A DNA stretch of 34,024 nucleotides from Acidimicrobiales bacterium (GCA_025455885.1 JALOLR010000016.1:1-34024); one strand, 5' to 3'; positions 1 through 7,689 are shown, counted from the first letter of the stretch. Translations and numbers: made by a program. The notes: generated by a model not told the origin, from the letters alone.

Positions 1-108
1 CGACAACTGCCCGATCGCCTCACCGGTGTCACGACGCCGCAACGCCGCGAACACCACCAACCCCGCCAACACCACGACCACGGGAACGACGATCACCAGC
101 GGGTTCAT
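1..108 (-). CDS. N-terminal fragment of a membrane-anchored protein (cut by window edge)
   Basis: Only the first 36 codons are in the window; the reading frame is open to base 1. The ATG at 108-106 is preceded by a GAGGTG ribosome binding site about 8 nt upstream. The peptide starts MNPLVIVVPVVVV, giving one hydrophobic segment at about residues 3-23, then a basic RRRD stop-transfer patch at 24-27. This suggests a single N-terminal membrane anchor with the rest of the protein in the cytoplasm or on the far side. It could be a respiratory-chain Rieske or cytochrome-associated subunit or any other anchored protein. The family cannot be named from this fragment. Confidence 0.7.
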   Translation of the reverse strand, partial: MNPLVIVVPVVVVLAGLVVFAALRRRDTGEAIGQLS

Positions 109-136
109 AAGGGCACCTCGGATTCCACTCGGGTCT

Positions 137-153
137 GGGGCCCGACGGGCCCC
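137..153. terminator. Short G/C hairpin downstream of the TM2 gene
   Basis: GGGGCCC (137-143) and GGGCCCC (147-153) form a perfect 7-bp stem with a GAC loop. It lies between the stop of the TM2 gene (241) and the start of the truncated gene (108), so it could end minus-strand transcription from the TM2 gene. There is no T-run, as is usual for GC-rich actinobacterial hairpins. The rest of 109-240 shows no gene. Confidence 0.4.
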
Positions 154-240
154 GTGCCATCTGTACGGGGCCGGGCCCGCACCTGGATGGTGCCCGACCG
201 GAGGTGAAAACCGGCGAAACCCGAGCGTGTGTGACCGATG

Positions 241-1008
241 TCAATCGGCGAGCGGGACCCCGTTCGCGTCGGTGAGGAAGTTCTCGTTCTTGACGAGGAT
301 GAGGATCCCCTCGACGAGCCCCCAGATCGACCCCAGGCCACAGGTGAAGACGGTGACCAGGATCTGGATGATCCCGATGTTGGTGTACCCGAGGTAGAAG
401 CGGTGGACGCCGAAGCCGCCGAGGAGGATGCCGAGGATCCCGGCGGCCATCCTGGACTTGGGTTGCACGCCGGGCGGGACGTAGCCGGCGGCCGCCGGGT
501 AGCCGGCGGGGGCGGTGTACGCGGTGGCTGGCGCGGCGGCCGGCGCGTACGCACCGGCCGCGGCGGTGTCGTACCCCGGGCTGTACCCCGGCTGGGACTC
601 GGGCGGGTACCACCAGCCGTCGGAGGCCTGCCACCACCCGGGTTCGCCGGGAGGCTGGGCCATGGGCCCGCGGGCCCCGACCGCCTCGGTGGCCGTCGGG
701 ATCGGTTCGGTGGGCGGGGGCGTCGGAACGGGCGAGGGCTCCGGCGGTGTGGGGATGGGCTCGATCGGCGGGGGTGCAGGGATCGGCTCGGTGGGCGGGG
801 GTGCCGGGACGGGCGCGGGCTCCGGCGGCGTGGGGATCGGTTCGGTGGGCGGGGGCGTCGGGACGGGCGCGGGCTCCGAGGGCGCAGGGGTGTCAGCCAC
901 CGGGGAGGTCTCGCTCGCCCGGGCGGCCTCGGGGGAGACCTGGCTGAAGGGGATGGGCTCCCCCGCGGCGCCGTCCTCGGGCGTCGGCTCGGTCGGTTGG
1001 TCGGTCAT
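241..1008 (-). CDS. TM2-domain membrane protein with a proline-repeat N-terminus
   Basis: 255 residues from the ATG at 1008-1006, which has an excellent GGAGGT site 8 nt upstream; a longer in-frame opening to 1053 lacks such a site. Residues 41-106 are a proline-rich stretch of repeated EPxPxPPP units. Residues 125-137 carry GWWQASDGWWYPP, a Trp-rich motif of the DUF2510-like kind common in actinobacterial membrane proteins. Residues 138-180 are Ala/Tyr/Pro-rich and low complexity. Residues 184-241 are a TM2 domain: two hydrophobic helices flanking the FGVHRFYLG signature. TM2 proteins are membrane proteins of unknown biochemical role. The layout suggests a long flexible cytoplasmic arm on a two-helix anchor. 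A TAACGT -10 box lies upstream on the same strand (1061-1056). Confidence 0.9.
   Translation of the reverse strand: MTDQPTEPTPEDGAAGEPIPFSQVSPEAARASETSPVADTPAPSEPAPVPTPPPTEPIPTPPEPAPVPAPPPTEPIPAPPPIEPIPTPPEPSPVPTPPPTEPIPTATEAVGARGPMAQPPGEPGWWQASDGWWYPPESQPGYSPGYDTAAAGAYAPAAAPATAYTAPAGYPAAAGYVPPGVQPKSRMAAGILGILLGGFGVHRFYLGYTNIGIIQILVTVFTCGLGSIWGLVEGILILVKNENFLTDANGVPLAD
698..880. repeat. In-gene minisatellite encoding the proline repeats
   Basis: Near-identical blocks beginning GGGATCGG(T/C)TCGGTGGGCGG start at about 698, 779 and 832. The offsets are about 81 and 54 nt, both multiples of 27, so the reading frame is kept. On the minus strand they encode the alternating proline units of the TM2 protein. 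Such in-frame repeats can expand or contract by slippage or recombination. The array is coding, not a CRISPR. Confidence 0.75.
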
Positions 1009-1055
1009 CTCGACACCTCCGGATCGCGTCGGGACCGGGTCGCGACGTCGCACCG

Positions 1056-1061
1056 ACGTTA
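1056..1061 (-). promoter_or_regulatory. Candidate -10 box for the TM2 gene
   Basis: TAACGT on the minus strand fits the actinobacterial TANNNT consensus. A start about 7 nt downstream would give a leader of about 40 nt containing the GGAGGT site. No convincing -35 is visible. Confidence 0.4.
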
Positions 1062-1098
1062 GTGACCCCGACGGCGGCCCGCGCCGAGGGGACCGCAG

Positions 1099-1500
1099 CT
1101 ACTCGCGGACCTCACGGCCGTGGACGATCAGCGCCCACAGCACGAGCACCTCGATGACCAGCAGCGTGACGGACCACAGCGGGTAGATCGGCATGGCCAG
1201 GAAGCTCCCGACCATGGCGATCGCCGTGACGATCACGCCGATCGTTCGGGCGAACACGTTGCCGGCGAGCACGCCGAAGCCCGACGCCAGCACCAGCACG
1301 CCGAGGATGAGGTGCACCCAGCCCCACTGGGTGATGTCGAGGTAGACGGTGCCCCGATTCCCCCACACCACCCACTCGTCGTTGAGGAGGGCGATGAGGC
1401 CGTAGACCGCATTCAGCGATCCGCCCAGGATCATCATGACGCCGGCGAAGAAGATCCAGCCCACCCAGCCAGTCGGATCGCCCTGTCGAGTCTCTGCCAT
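1099..1500 (-). CDS. DUF7144-type four-helix membrane protein
   Basis: 133 residues from the ATG at 1500-1498, preceded by GAGGAG about 6 nt upstream. A longer opening to 1602 is rejected because it adds a low-complexity leader with no binding site. Four hydrophobic segments are seen at roughly residues 10-32, 53-75, 78-100 and 103-125, with a GW-rich first helix and a WGWVHLILG second helix. This matches the small DUF7144 family of actinobacterial integral membrane proteins, whose function is unknown. It lies 90 nt upstream of the TM2 gene on the same strand, so the two may share a transcript. GTCTGACAGAC at 1554-1564 is a perfect 5-bp inverted repeat upstream and could be an operator, but it is short. 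Confidence 0.8.
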   Translation of the reverse strand: MAETRQGDPTGWVGWIFFAGVMMILGGSLNAVYGLIALLNDEWVVWGNRGTVYLDITQWGWVHLILGVLVLASGFGVLAGNVFARTIGVIVTAIAMVGSFLAMPIYPLWSVTLLVIEVLVLWALIVHGREVRE

Positions 1501-1598
1501 GTCGACTCCTCTCGGTTGTCCCCCAGCGTCGCCCGGAGCGGCCGCTGACCTCAGTCTGACAGACGGTGTCCGGTCGAACTGATGATGGGCGCACCAGG

Positions 1599-3065
1599 TC
1601 ACGCGTCGACGCGGGCGGCCTCGGTGCGGTTCGTCTCGTGGGTCACGGCCGCCACGAACGTGGCGTGGTCGAGCTCGGTCCGGTCGGCGTAGTTGGCGGC
1701 GAACTCGGTGAGGGCTTCACCGAGGACCTTGCCGGTCCCGAGGTAGCCCGAGATCATGGCGGCGTCCCCGGTCCGGGCATGGGCCCTGGCAAGGGTGTAC
1801 CCGCAGAGGCGGGCGTACGACTCGAGGATGGCAGGGTCCATGGCGGCGATGTCGGGAGAGGCCTTCCAGTCCCAGAGCTGGCGGAAGTAGTAGTCGTGGG
1901 GGAGCCCGTCCACCCCGATGTGGCGGTCCCAGCCGAGGAAGATGTCACTGGCGGATTGGATCAGCCGCTGCCCCTCGACGACGCGCTGCCCGTGCTGGGC
2001 GAACCCGCTCCCGCCGAGGTGGGGCTCCATGACGGAGGCCTCGGCCTCCTTGATCTGGAGGAACAACGGATCACCGGTGTCCTTGCCGATCATGAGTGCC
2101 ACCCAGCACCGCGTGCCCACGCTGCCCACGCCCACGACCTTGCGGGCGAGGTCCACGAACTCGTACCGGTCGAGCAGGACCCGTCGGTCGGCCTGGAGCG
2201 TGCGTCGGTAGTTGTGGAGGACCCCGTGGGCCATGGTCATCAGGACGTGCAGGTCCTGGCCGCCGTCGATGTCGTCGACGCGCACGAGCAGGGGCGGGTC
2301 GCTGACGAAGCGGAGCTCGCCGTCGACGACGGTGGTGAGCTTCTTGAAGGCCTTCAGCCGGTCCTTGCCACGGGCCTTCTGGGCGTTCGCCGCCACGCGT
2401 TCGTGCATGGCCTCGGTGAGCTCGGCGCCCCACTTGGCCTCGACCTCGGTCGCCGAGACCTTGGCGTACCAGATCTCGAGGTAGCTCATCGGTGCGAACT
2501 CCGCCATGGCGCCCGCGTAGGCGGCGACGAGCGCCCGCTGCACCTGCCCGCGCACTCTGCCGTCGAGCCCGTTCTCGCGGGCGGCGATCTCGAAGCTGGC
2601 CGACAGGCGCAGCAGGTCCCACTCGAACGGACCGGGCAGGGTCTCGTCGAAGTCGTTGAGGTCGAACACCATCACCCGTTCGGGGGAGGCGAAGCCCCCG
2701 AAGTTCGAGAGGTGGGCATCGCCGCAGAGCTGGACGGTGAGGCCGCTGCGGGGCCGCTCGGCGATGTCGGCGGAGAAGACCTTGGCGGCGCCACGGAAGA
2801 AGGTGAAGGGCGATACCGCCATCCGCTCGTGACGGACCGGCACCAGTTCCGGGACCCGGGTGAGCTCCTGCTCGGCGAGCTGGGCGACCACATCCACCCG
2901 GGCATCCGGTGGGCGCCAGTCGGCGAACGACGACCTCGGGATCCGTTGGCGCAGCGAACGCCCACGGGCCCGTCGCTCGGCCACCGAGAGGCCGGCGTGG
3001 AGGTCGGGGAGGATGTTGTGTCCGTCGCCGTGCGCGGAGGTCCTCTGGGTGCTCACCCGGGACAT
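1599..3065 (-). CDS. DUF2252 family protein
   Basis: 488 residues from the ATG at 3065-3063; an in-frame TTG at 3092 is a less likely start. The whole chain fits DUF2252, a family of about 400-500 residues common in actinobacteria. Seen motifs are FFRGAAKVF (about 89-97), GDAHLSNFG (115-123) and FDLNDFDE (134-141), with FLQIKEAEAS further on. The GDAHLSNF and LNDFDE pair resembles the catalytic-loop and metal-binding motifs (H-G-D-x-x-x-x-N and D-F-D/E) of aminoglycoside-phosphotransferase-like kinases. A phosphotransferase role is therefore a reasonable inference, but no substrate is known. The gene ends 98 nt before the DUF7144 gene and starts 66 nt after the SDR-DUF2867 gene, all on one strand. 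Confidence 0.88.
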   Translation of the reverse strand: MSRVSTQRTSAHGDGHNILPDLHAGLSVAERRARGRSLRQRIPRSSFADWRPPDARVDVVAQLAEQELTRVPELVPVRHERMAVSPFTFFRGAAKVFSADIAERPRSGLTVQLCGDAHLSNFGGFASPERVMVFDLNDFDETLPGPFEWDLLRLSASFEIAARENGLDGRVRGQVQRALVAAYAGAMAEFAPMSYLEIWYAKVSATEVEAKWGAELTEAMHERVAANAQKARGKDRLKAFKKLTTVVDGELRFVSDPPLLVRVDDIDGGQDLHVLMTMAHGVLHNYRRTLQADRRVLLDRYEFVDLARKVVGVGSVGTRCWVALMIGKDTGDPLFLQIKEAEASVMEPHLGGSGFAQHGQRVVEGQRLIQSASDIFLGWDRHIGVDGLPHDYYFRQLWDWKASPDIAAMDPAILESYARLCGYTLARAHARTGDAAMISGYLGTGKVLGEALTEFAANYADRTELDHATFVAAVTHETNRTEAARVDA

Positions 3066-3131
3066 CAGACCACCGGGCACCTTCGTCGGCAAACGCTTCC
3101 GGGCGGGACGGGACTCACGGCAGGGACGTGG

Positions 3132-4640
3132 TCAGGGGACGATCTGGGTCGCGTCCGGTCGGGGGGAGCCGGTGTGCTCGGCGTCCTCGACGATCCCCCG
3201 CAGTAGTCCGGGGAACACGAAGCGGTGGAACGGGGCCACCCCCAGCCAGTAGAGGCGGCCGAGGAGCCCGCGAGGGTGGAATCGGGCCAGCTGGTGGACC
3301 CGGCTGCCGACGGCGGTGGGTTCCACCCGCCACTCCAACCAGGCGTCGCCGGGCAGCTTCATCTCGGCTCGCAGGCGGAGCAGCGCACCGTCCTCGAGTG
3401 CCTCGACGCGCCAGAAGTCGAGCGCGTCGCCCACCCGGAGGCGGTCGGGATCCCGGCGGCCCCGACGCATGCCCACCCCGCCGATGAGCTTGTCGACGAC
3501 CCCCCGCACGTTCCACAGCCAACCGTTGCTGTGCCAGCCCCGGTCGCCGCCGAGGCGACACAGCGCCGCGAAGACGGCGTCGACGGGGGCGGAGGCGTCG
3601 GCGGTGCGAACGTCGGTGAGCACCGTGCCGCCTGCCCAGCTCGGGTCGGTGGGCATGGGTTCGGCCGGAGGGCGACCCTCGAGCTCGGCGCTGTCCCACC
3701 GGGTCGTGACCGCACCCTCGTGGATGCGCAGGAGGGCGGCGTCGATGGCCTGGCGGGTCGTGAACAGCGGGCCGGGGAGGAGCTCGGTGATCGCGGGGTC
3801 GTGGACGATGACCTCGTTGATCAGCGACGCCACCAGCGGGCGCGACAGCGCGACCGGGAGTGGCGTGACGAGCCCGACCCAGTGCGACGAGAGACGGGGC
3901 GAGAGCACGGGGACCGGCACGATCACGCGACGGCGCAGGCCGGCGGCGTCGGCGTAGACGTCCATCATCTCCCGGTAGGAGATGACGTCGGGCCCACCGA
4001 TCTCGAGGACTCGCCCCGCCGTGCGCGGCTCGCGGAGGCACTCGACCAGGTAGCGGAGCACGTCGCGCACGGCGATGGGCTGGCACCGCGTGTCGACCCA
4101 GCGGGGCGTGACCATCGCCGGCAGCACCTCGACGAGGTAGCGCAGCATCTCGAAGCTCGCGCTCCCCGAGCCGATGATGATCGCCGCCCGCAGCTCGGTC
4201 ACGGGGACGGGGCCGGTGGCGAGGACGCGGCCGACCTCGTGACGGCTGGCGAGGTGCTGGGACAGCTCGGACTCGTCGTCGCCGAGCCCGCCGAGGTAGA
4301 CGATCCGTCGGACACCGGCGCGGGCGGCCGTGTCGCGGACGTTGCGGGCGGCCGTGGACTCTCGCTCCACCCAGTCGGGCCCGTCACCGATGGTGTGCAC
4401 CAGGTAGTAGACGGCGGCAGCGCCGTCGAAGGCGCTGCCCAACGGCTCCTCGAGGTCGGCGCGCACGACCTCGACCTGGGCGCCCCACGGGGCGGCGTCG
4501 AGCTTGGCCGGGGTGCGGGCCAGGCAGCGGACCCGGTAGCCGCGCTCGAGCAGCTCGGGCACCAGTCGCCCGCCGATGTAGCCCGAGGCGCCCGTCACCA
4601 CCACGAGCTCGCCGGGTTCGACGGTGCCGGTCTCGGTCAT
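3132..4640 (-). CDS. SDR-type NAD(P)-binding protein fused to a C-terminal DUF2867 domain
   Basis: 502 residues. The N-terminal half is an atypical/extended short-chain dehydrogenase fold: TGASGYIGG at 16-24 is the Gly-rich nucleotide loop, VRADLEEP follows the third strand, and AAVYYLVH fits the NmrA/YwnB-like subgroup, which often lacks the classic YxxxK pair. From about residue 340 the DUF2867 domain continues to the end, with the conserved WxVExLEDG-type strand order. The same two-domain architecture is known in actinobacteria and proteobacteria as an uncharacterised oxidoreductase. No Shine-Dalgarno is visible. A TACCGT box ends exactly 6 nt before the ATG, so the mRNA is probably leaderless. 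The MFS gene lies 45 nt upstream on the same strand. Confidence 0.88.
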   Translation of the reverse strand: MTETGTVEPGELVVVTGASGYIGGRLVPELLERGYRVRCLARTPAKLDAAPWGAQVEVVRADLEEPLGSAFDGAAAVYYLVHTIGDGPDWVERESTAARNVRDTAARAGVRRIVYLGGLGDDESELSQHLASRHEVGRVLATGPVPVTELRAAIIIGSGSASFEMLRYLVEVLPAMVTPRWVDTRCQPIAVRDVLRYLVECLREPRTAGRVLEIGGPDVISYREMMDVYADAAGLRRRVIVPVPVLSPRLSSHWVGLVTPLPVALSRPLVASLINEVIVHDPAITELLPGPLFTTRQAIDAALLRIHEGAVTTRWDSAELEGRPPAEPMPTDPSWAGGTVLTDVRTADASAPVDAVFAALCRLGGDRGWHSNGWLWNVRGVVDKLIGGVGMRRGRRDPDRLRVGDALDFWRVEALEDGALLRLRAEMKLPGDAWLEWRVEPTAVGSRVHQLARFHPRGLLGRLYWLGVAPFHRFVFPGLLRGIVEDAEHTGSPRPDATQIVP

Positions 4641-4646
4641 GATCTG

Positions 4647-4652
4647 ACGGTA
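4647..4652 (-). promoter_or_regulatory. Leaderless -10 box for the SDR-DUF2867 gene
   Basis: TACCGT on the minus strand with a 6-nt spacer to the ATG (4640). Transcription would start at or next to the start codon. This implies the gene is not solely dependent on read-through from the MFS gene. Confidence 0.55.
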
Positions 4653-4685
4653 CCCGGTACCCCGGCGAGGCCACCCCGTCCGGAG

Positions 4686-5885
4686 TCAGGCCGGCTCCGG
4701 TGCCTCGTCGAGCGGCGCAGGCGAACGGAGGTGGACCGCGAAGCGCCACCGCGCCGCGGCGAGGAACACCAGCATGAGGACCGCGGTGCCGGTGAAGACC
4801 ACCTCGCGGCCGTAGGTCTCGTAGACGGCGGCGCCCCCGAGGGCGGCCATCGCCGCGACGGCCAGGCCGGTCGCCCCCAGCAGGCCCTGTCCGGTGGCCA
4901 ACTGGTCGGCGGGGCTGGCGATCGCCACCGCCACCTGGTTGCCGGGCAGGGTGTAGGCGTCGGCCAGGGCATGCACGCCGGACGCGACGATGAGCACCCA
5001 GAGCGGCCCGAACCCGTAGACGGCGGTGCAGGCCGCGGCCACGACGATGCTGACCGACATGACTCGGAGCGGGCCCTTGGCCTGGGCCAGACGCCCGCCC
5101 CGCGCGGCGAACAGCACCATCGGCACGGTGAAGAGGCTGAGGGTCACGCCGATGAGCCAGGTCGCCGAGCCGAGGTCGCGCAACAGCAGCGACCACAGGG
5201 CTTCGAACATGCCGATGGTCAGGTAGAAGGCGACGGCCGTGCACAGCGCCGACTGCACGGCCGGGCGCACCAGCATCCGGCGGACGGCCCGGTGCGAGGA
5301 CTCGGCGACCGTCCCCGCCCGCAGGTCGAGGCGGGTGAGGAGCGCGAAGGCGGCGACGTACAGGGCGAGCAGCACGGCGAACGGCGCTCGGAGCCCGAAC
5401 AGCTCCGCCGCCACCGCGGCGACGAGTGGCCCGAGCACGAACCCCCCGACGTCGAACGCCGTCTGACGCCCGAGGTTCGCCCCCACGTTCGCAGGGTCCC
5501 GCGCGATGACGAGGCGCCGCACGGCGGGCCCCACCGTGCCCGCCCCCAGGCCGAGCAGCAGGCGGGCGCCGACCCACTGCCACAGCTCCGCGGCCACCAG
5601 CATCCACATGACCCCGGCGGCGGCGGCGAGCACGCCGCTGCGCAGCATCAGGGCGGTGTGGCCCCGGTCGGCGTAGCGGGCCAGGACGACCTGGCTGGCG
5701 AACCCGGTGGCGAACCCCGCGAAGGCGATGAGCCCGACGGCGGCGTCGTCGAACCCGAAGCGGTCGCGGATGTCGGCCAGCAGCGTGAACACGCTGCCGT
5801 AGCCGAGCGACATGATCCCGGTGAGCAGGAACAGCAGCGGCATCGACCGGGAGGCCTCGACCCTGCCTTTCGGATCGTCGGTCAT
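4686..5885 (-). CDS. MFS transporter, 12-helix type
   Basis: 399 residues from the ATG at 5885-5883 (MTDDPKGR). The frame stays open to 6326, but that extension would run into the divergent DUF4397 gene and has no transporter character. The protein has about 12 hydrophobic segments. The loop after helix 2 carries LARYADRGHTALMLRSG, close to the MFS motif A pattern (G-x-x-x-D-R-x-G-R/K). GLGAGTVGPAVRR around helix 4 fits motif B/C-like regions. Substrate cannot be read from sequence; drug or metabolite efflux is typical for this MFS_1 type. There is no strong ribosome binding site. A TAGGGT box (5970-5965, minus) would give a leader of about 70-75 nt. Confidence 0.88.
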   Translation of the reverse strand: MTDDPKGRVEASRSMPLLFLLTGIMSLGYGSVFTLLADIRDRFGFDDAAVGLIAFAGFATGFASQVVLARYADRGHTALMLRSGVLAAAAGVMWMLVAAELWQWVGARLLLGLGAGTVGPAVRRLVIARDPANVGANLGRQTAFDVGGFVLGPLVAAVAAELFGLRAPFAVLLALYVAAFALLTRLDLRAGTVAESSHRAVRRMLVRPAVQSALCTAVAFYLTIGMFEALWSLLLRDLGSATWLIGVTLSLFTVPMVLFAARGGRLAQAKGPLRVMSVSIVVAAACTAVYGFGPLWVLIVASGVHALADAYTLPGNQVAVAIASPADQLATGQGLLGATGLAVAAMAALGGAAVYETYGREVVFTGTAVLMLVFLAAARWRFAVHLRSPAPLDEAPEPA

Positions 5886-5964
5886 CGAGGCGCCGGCACC
5901 GATCGCCCGAGCACCCACCGGTGGTCGTCCACGACCGTCCTCCCCCTCTTCGGCCAAGCCGTCG

Positions 5965-5970
5965 ACCCTA
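5965..5970 (-). promoter_or_regulatory. Candidate -10 box for the MFS gene at 4686-5885
   Basis: TAGGGT on the minus strand (ACCCTA on the plus strand) in the 196-nt divergent spacer between the MFS and DUF4397 genes. It is inferred from consensus only. Confidence 0.35.
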
Positions 5971-6012
5971 TCCTCGGCTCGCCCGGCGGCGTCCGGAACG
6001 CCCGCAGATGGT

Positions 6013-6030
6013 GATGATGCGCCTATCATC
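6013..6030 (+). promoter_or_regulatory. Promoter and overlapping inverted repeat for the DUF4397 gene
   Basis: TATCAT at 6024-6029 is the best -10 match in the divergent spacer, placing the start near 6036 and a leader of about 46 nt with an AAGGAG ribosome site. It is overlapped by a perfect inverted repeat, GATGAT (6013-6018), 6-nt spacer, ATCATC (6025-6030). A protein bound there would cover the -10 element, so the repeat is a candidate operator. Confidence 0.45.
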
Positions 6031-6081
6031 CGTGGGTCACTCGTCCGGGATCGGGCGAGCCGCCGGACAAGGAGTTCACGG

Positions 6082-6888
6082 ATGAAGCGCTTCGCCCTGT
6101 TGCTCGTCGCCTCGCTGGTGGCGGTGGGCCTGGTCCCGGCGGCCGCCGGCGCCGGCACCGCCGCCCCCGCCTCGGTCACGATCGTGCACGCCGCGACCTT
6201 CGGTTTTCCCGAAGGTGAGTTCGGAAGCGACTTCCCCGTGTACATCTGCGTCGACGGCGGCGACGTGTTCGAGACGGCGGCCGTCCTGGGTGACTCGTTC
6301 GGCCCGCTCGAGCTCCCGGCCGGCACCTACGACGTCGCCATCTTCCCCGGTGCCGAGTCCTGCCAGAGCAAGACCATCCTGGCCGACGAGGTCACGGTGG
6401 ACCCGGGTGACGACGTCACCGTCGCCGCCATCTACACCTCCCAGGGTCCGAGCATCGTGGTGTGGGACAACGACAGCAGCTGCTACGAGCCGGCGACGTC
6501 GTCGCGCCTCACGGTGCGCCACGGTGCCGCCACCGGCGGCCCGGTCGACGTCGTGGGCTTCGTCGACGGGTCCGAGACGAGGTCGACCATCATCAGCGAC
6601 CTCCCCGAGGGCGGCCAGCAGACCGAAGACCTGCCGGGTGGCACCCTCGCCGAGTTCGTCTCGGTGGTGCCGGCCGGTGGCGACCAGGTCTTCGTCCAGA
6701 TCCCCAGCGTCGAGTTCGAGGCCGGGCAGCACCTGGTGGTCTACGCCGCCGGTGGCGACGACGGCGCCGTCGGCGTGTTCGTCGAGCAGATCCCCATGGA
6801 GCCCTGCGAGGTCCCCGTCGACCCGACGACCCCGGCCCCGACCCCGGCCGCCGCGGCGGTGACCGCCGCTCCCCGCTTCACCGGCTGA
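6082..6888 (+). CDS. Secreted DUF4397 repeat protein with a PxFTG C-terminal tail
   Basis: 268 residues; the ATG follows AAGGAG by 7 nt. A Sec signal peptide is clear: MKRF, a hydrophobic core to about residue 20, and an Ala-rich cleavage region near 22-25. Two DUF4397-like units follow, the first beginning SVTIVHAA (31-38) and containing VYICVDGG (53-60), the second beginning SRLTVRHGA (141-149) with VDVVGFVDG (155-163). DUF4397 domains are beta-rich extracellular modules of unknown function. Cysteines at 56, 94, 134 and 242 could form disulfides after export. The C-terminus is a Pro/Thr/Ala linker (246-260) ending in PRFTG, a tail shared with the unrelated secreted protein at 24636-25667. 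Likely secreted or surface-held. Confidence 0.9.
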   Translation: MKRFALLLVASLVAVGLVPAAAGAGTAAPASVTIVHAATFGFPEGEFGSDFPVYICVDGGDVFETAAVLGDSFGPLELPAGTYDVAIFPGAESCQSKTILADEVTVDPGDDVTVAAIYTSQGPSIVVWDNDSSCYEPATSSRLTVRHGAATGGPVDVVGFVDGSETRSTIISDLPEGGQQTEDLPGGTLAEFVSVVPAGGDQVFVQIPSVEFEAGQHLVVYAAGGDDGAVGVFVEQIPMEPCEVPVDPTTPAPTPAAAAVTAAPRFTG

Positions 6889-6922
6889 GCGGTCGACCGA
6901 CCCTGCCCGACCTCGGTTCCGT

Positions 6923-6951
6923 CCGGTGCCCGCCCTCGGGGCGGGCACCGG
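6923..6951. terminator. Bidirectional hairpin between the DUF4397 and carD genes
   Basis: CCGGTGCCCGCCC (6923-6935) pairs perfectly with GGGCGGGCACCGG (6939-6951) across a TCG loop, a 13-bp stem. It sits between two convergent genes and can act on both transcripts. There is no T-run. I see no gene in 6889-7021. Confidence 0.75.
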
Positions 6952-7021
6952 CGCGTCCGGCCTCGTGCGGCGGGCTGCGTAGAGGCGACCGCGGAGCCGC
7001 TCCCGACGGAGCGGCGGTGGG

Positions 7022-7540
7022 TCAGGAGGTGACGGGGAGGCCGTCGAGGACGGCGTCGATGCGGTCGCCGGCGTCCTCCATCGTGGTGTCCCACGACACG
7101 GCCAGCTCGCTCACCAGGATGTGGCGGGCCTTGCCCAGCATCGCCTTCTCGGCGCTCGACAGCTTCGAGCTGCGCTCGCGCAGCGACAGGTTGCGCACCA
7201 CCTCGGCGCACTCGTAGATGTCGCCGGACTTCATCTTCTCCTGGTGGTTCTTGAAACGCCGAGACCAGTTGGTCGGCACGCGCACGTTGGTGACGGCCAG
7301 CACGGCCAGCACGTCCTCGACCTCGTCCTCCGAGATCGCCGGACGGACCCCGAGGTCCTCGGCGCGGTCCTCGGGCACGGAGACCTTCAGCGCCCCGCCC
7401 CGCCACGACTCCTCGCCGGCCGCCACCGAGAGCTCGAGGTAGGTGATCTTCTCCCCGTCGACCTTGCGCACCGAGCGACCGGTGACCACCGCGGTGCCGT
7501 GTGCCGGGTAGATGACCTTCGAGCCCACTTTGAAGTCCAT
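7022..7540 (-). CDS. carD: CarD-family RNA polymerase-binding transcription regulator
   Basis: 172 residues from the ATG at 7540-7538 (MDFKVGSKVIYPAHG), with an AAAGG site just upstream; the frame is open further but without homology. Residues 1-60 form the CarD/TRCF RNA-polymerase interaction domain, with the diagnostic VGxxVxYPxHG start. The C-terminal helical DNA-binding part holds PTNWSRRFKNHQEKM (89-103). Trp92 corresponds to the tryptophan that wedges into the upstream edge of the transcription bubble in mycobacterial CarD. CarD stabilises open complexes, notably at rRNA and housekeeping promoters, and is typically essential. Length and start match the actinobacterial family. CATACT (7573-7568, minus) is a candidate -10 element giving a short leader of about 20 nt. 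Confidence 0.96.
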   Translation of the reverse strand: MDFKVGSKVIYPAHGTAVVTGRSVRKVDGEKITYLELSVAAGEESWRGGALKVSVPEDRAEDLGVRPAISEDEVEDVLAVLAVTNVRVPTNWSRRFKNHQEKMKSGDIYECAEVVRNLSLRERSSKLSSAEKAMLGKARHILVSELAVSWDTTMEDAGDRIDAVLDGLPVTS

Positions 7541-7644
7541 GGGAGCCTTTCGCAGAACGGATCTCCAAGTATGCCCGGTCGCCACGCCGGTCACGCACGC
7601 CGGGGGACCCGGGGCCGGCTGCGCAACGGCGGGATCCGGAGCGA

Positions 7645-7657
7645 TTGCTGATAGCAA
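7645..7657. promoter_or_regulatory. TTGCT-GAT-AGCAA inverted repeat in the carD/MFS spacer
   Basis: Perfect 5-bp arms at 7645-7649 and 7653-7657 with a 3-nt centre, 33 nt before the proposed start of the MFS gene. It is in the usual size range for a dimeric repressor half-site pair. No regulator gene adjoins it, so the role is inferred. The remainder of 7541-7689 holds the carD promoter and no gene longer than nine codons. Confidence 0.35.
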
Positions 7658-7689
7658 GGCCGGGTGACGTCGACGGGTGGGCAGCAGCG

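Noticed and set aside
698-880. Regular repeats taken as a CRISPR array
   Set aside because: Repeats have no unique spacers of constant size, keep the reading frame (27-nt steps) and encode the proline arm of the TM2 protein; no cas genes are present.
3225-6014. 929-codon plus-strand open frame
   Set aside because: It runs antisense across the SDR-DUF2867 and MFS genes, has low-complexity Gly/Arg/His-rich translation and no domain; it is a by-product of GC-rich codon bias.
5886-6326. N-terminal extension of the MFS frame at 4686-5885
   Set aside because: It would overlap the signal-peptide region of the divergent DUF4397 gene and contributes no transporter features.
6889-7021. Riboswitch or small RNA in the DUF4397/carD spacer
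   Set aside because: Only one simple 13-bp hairpin is seen, between convergent genes; a terminator explains it fully.
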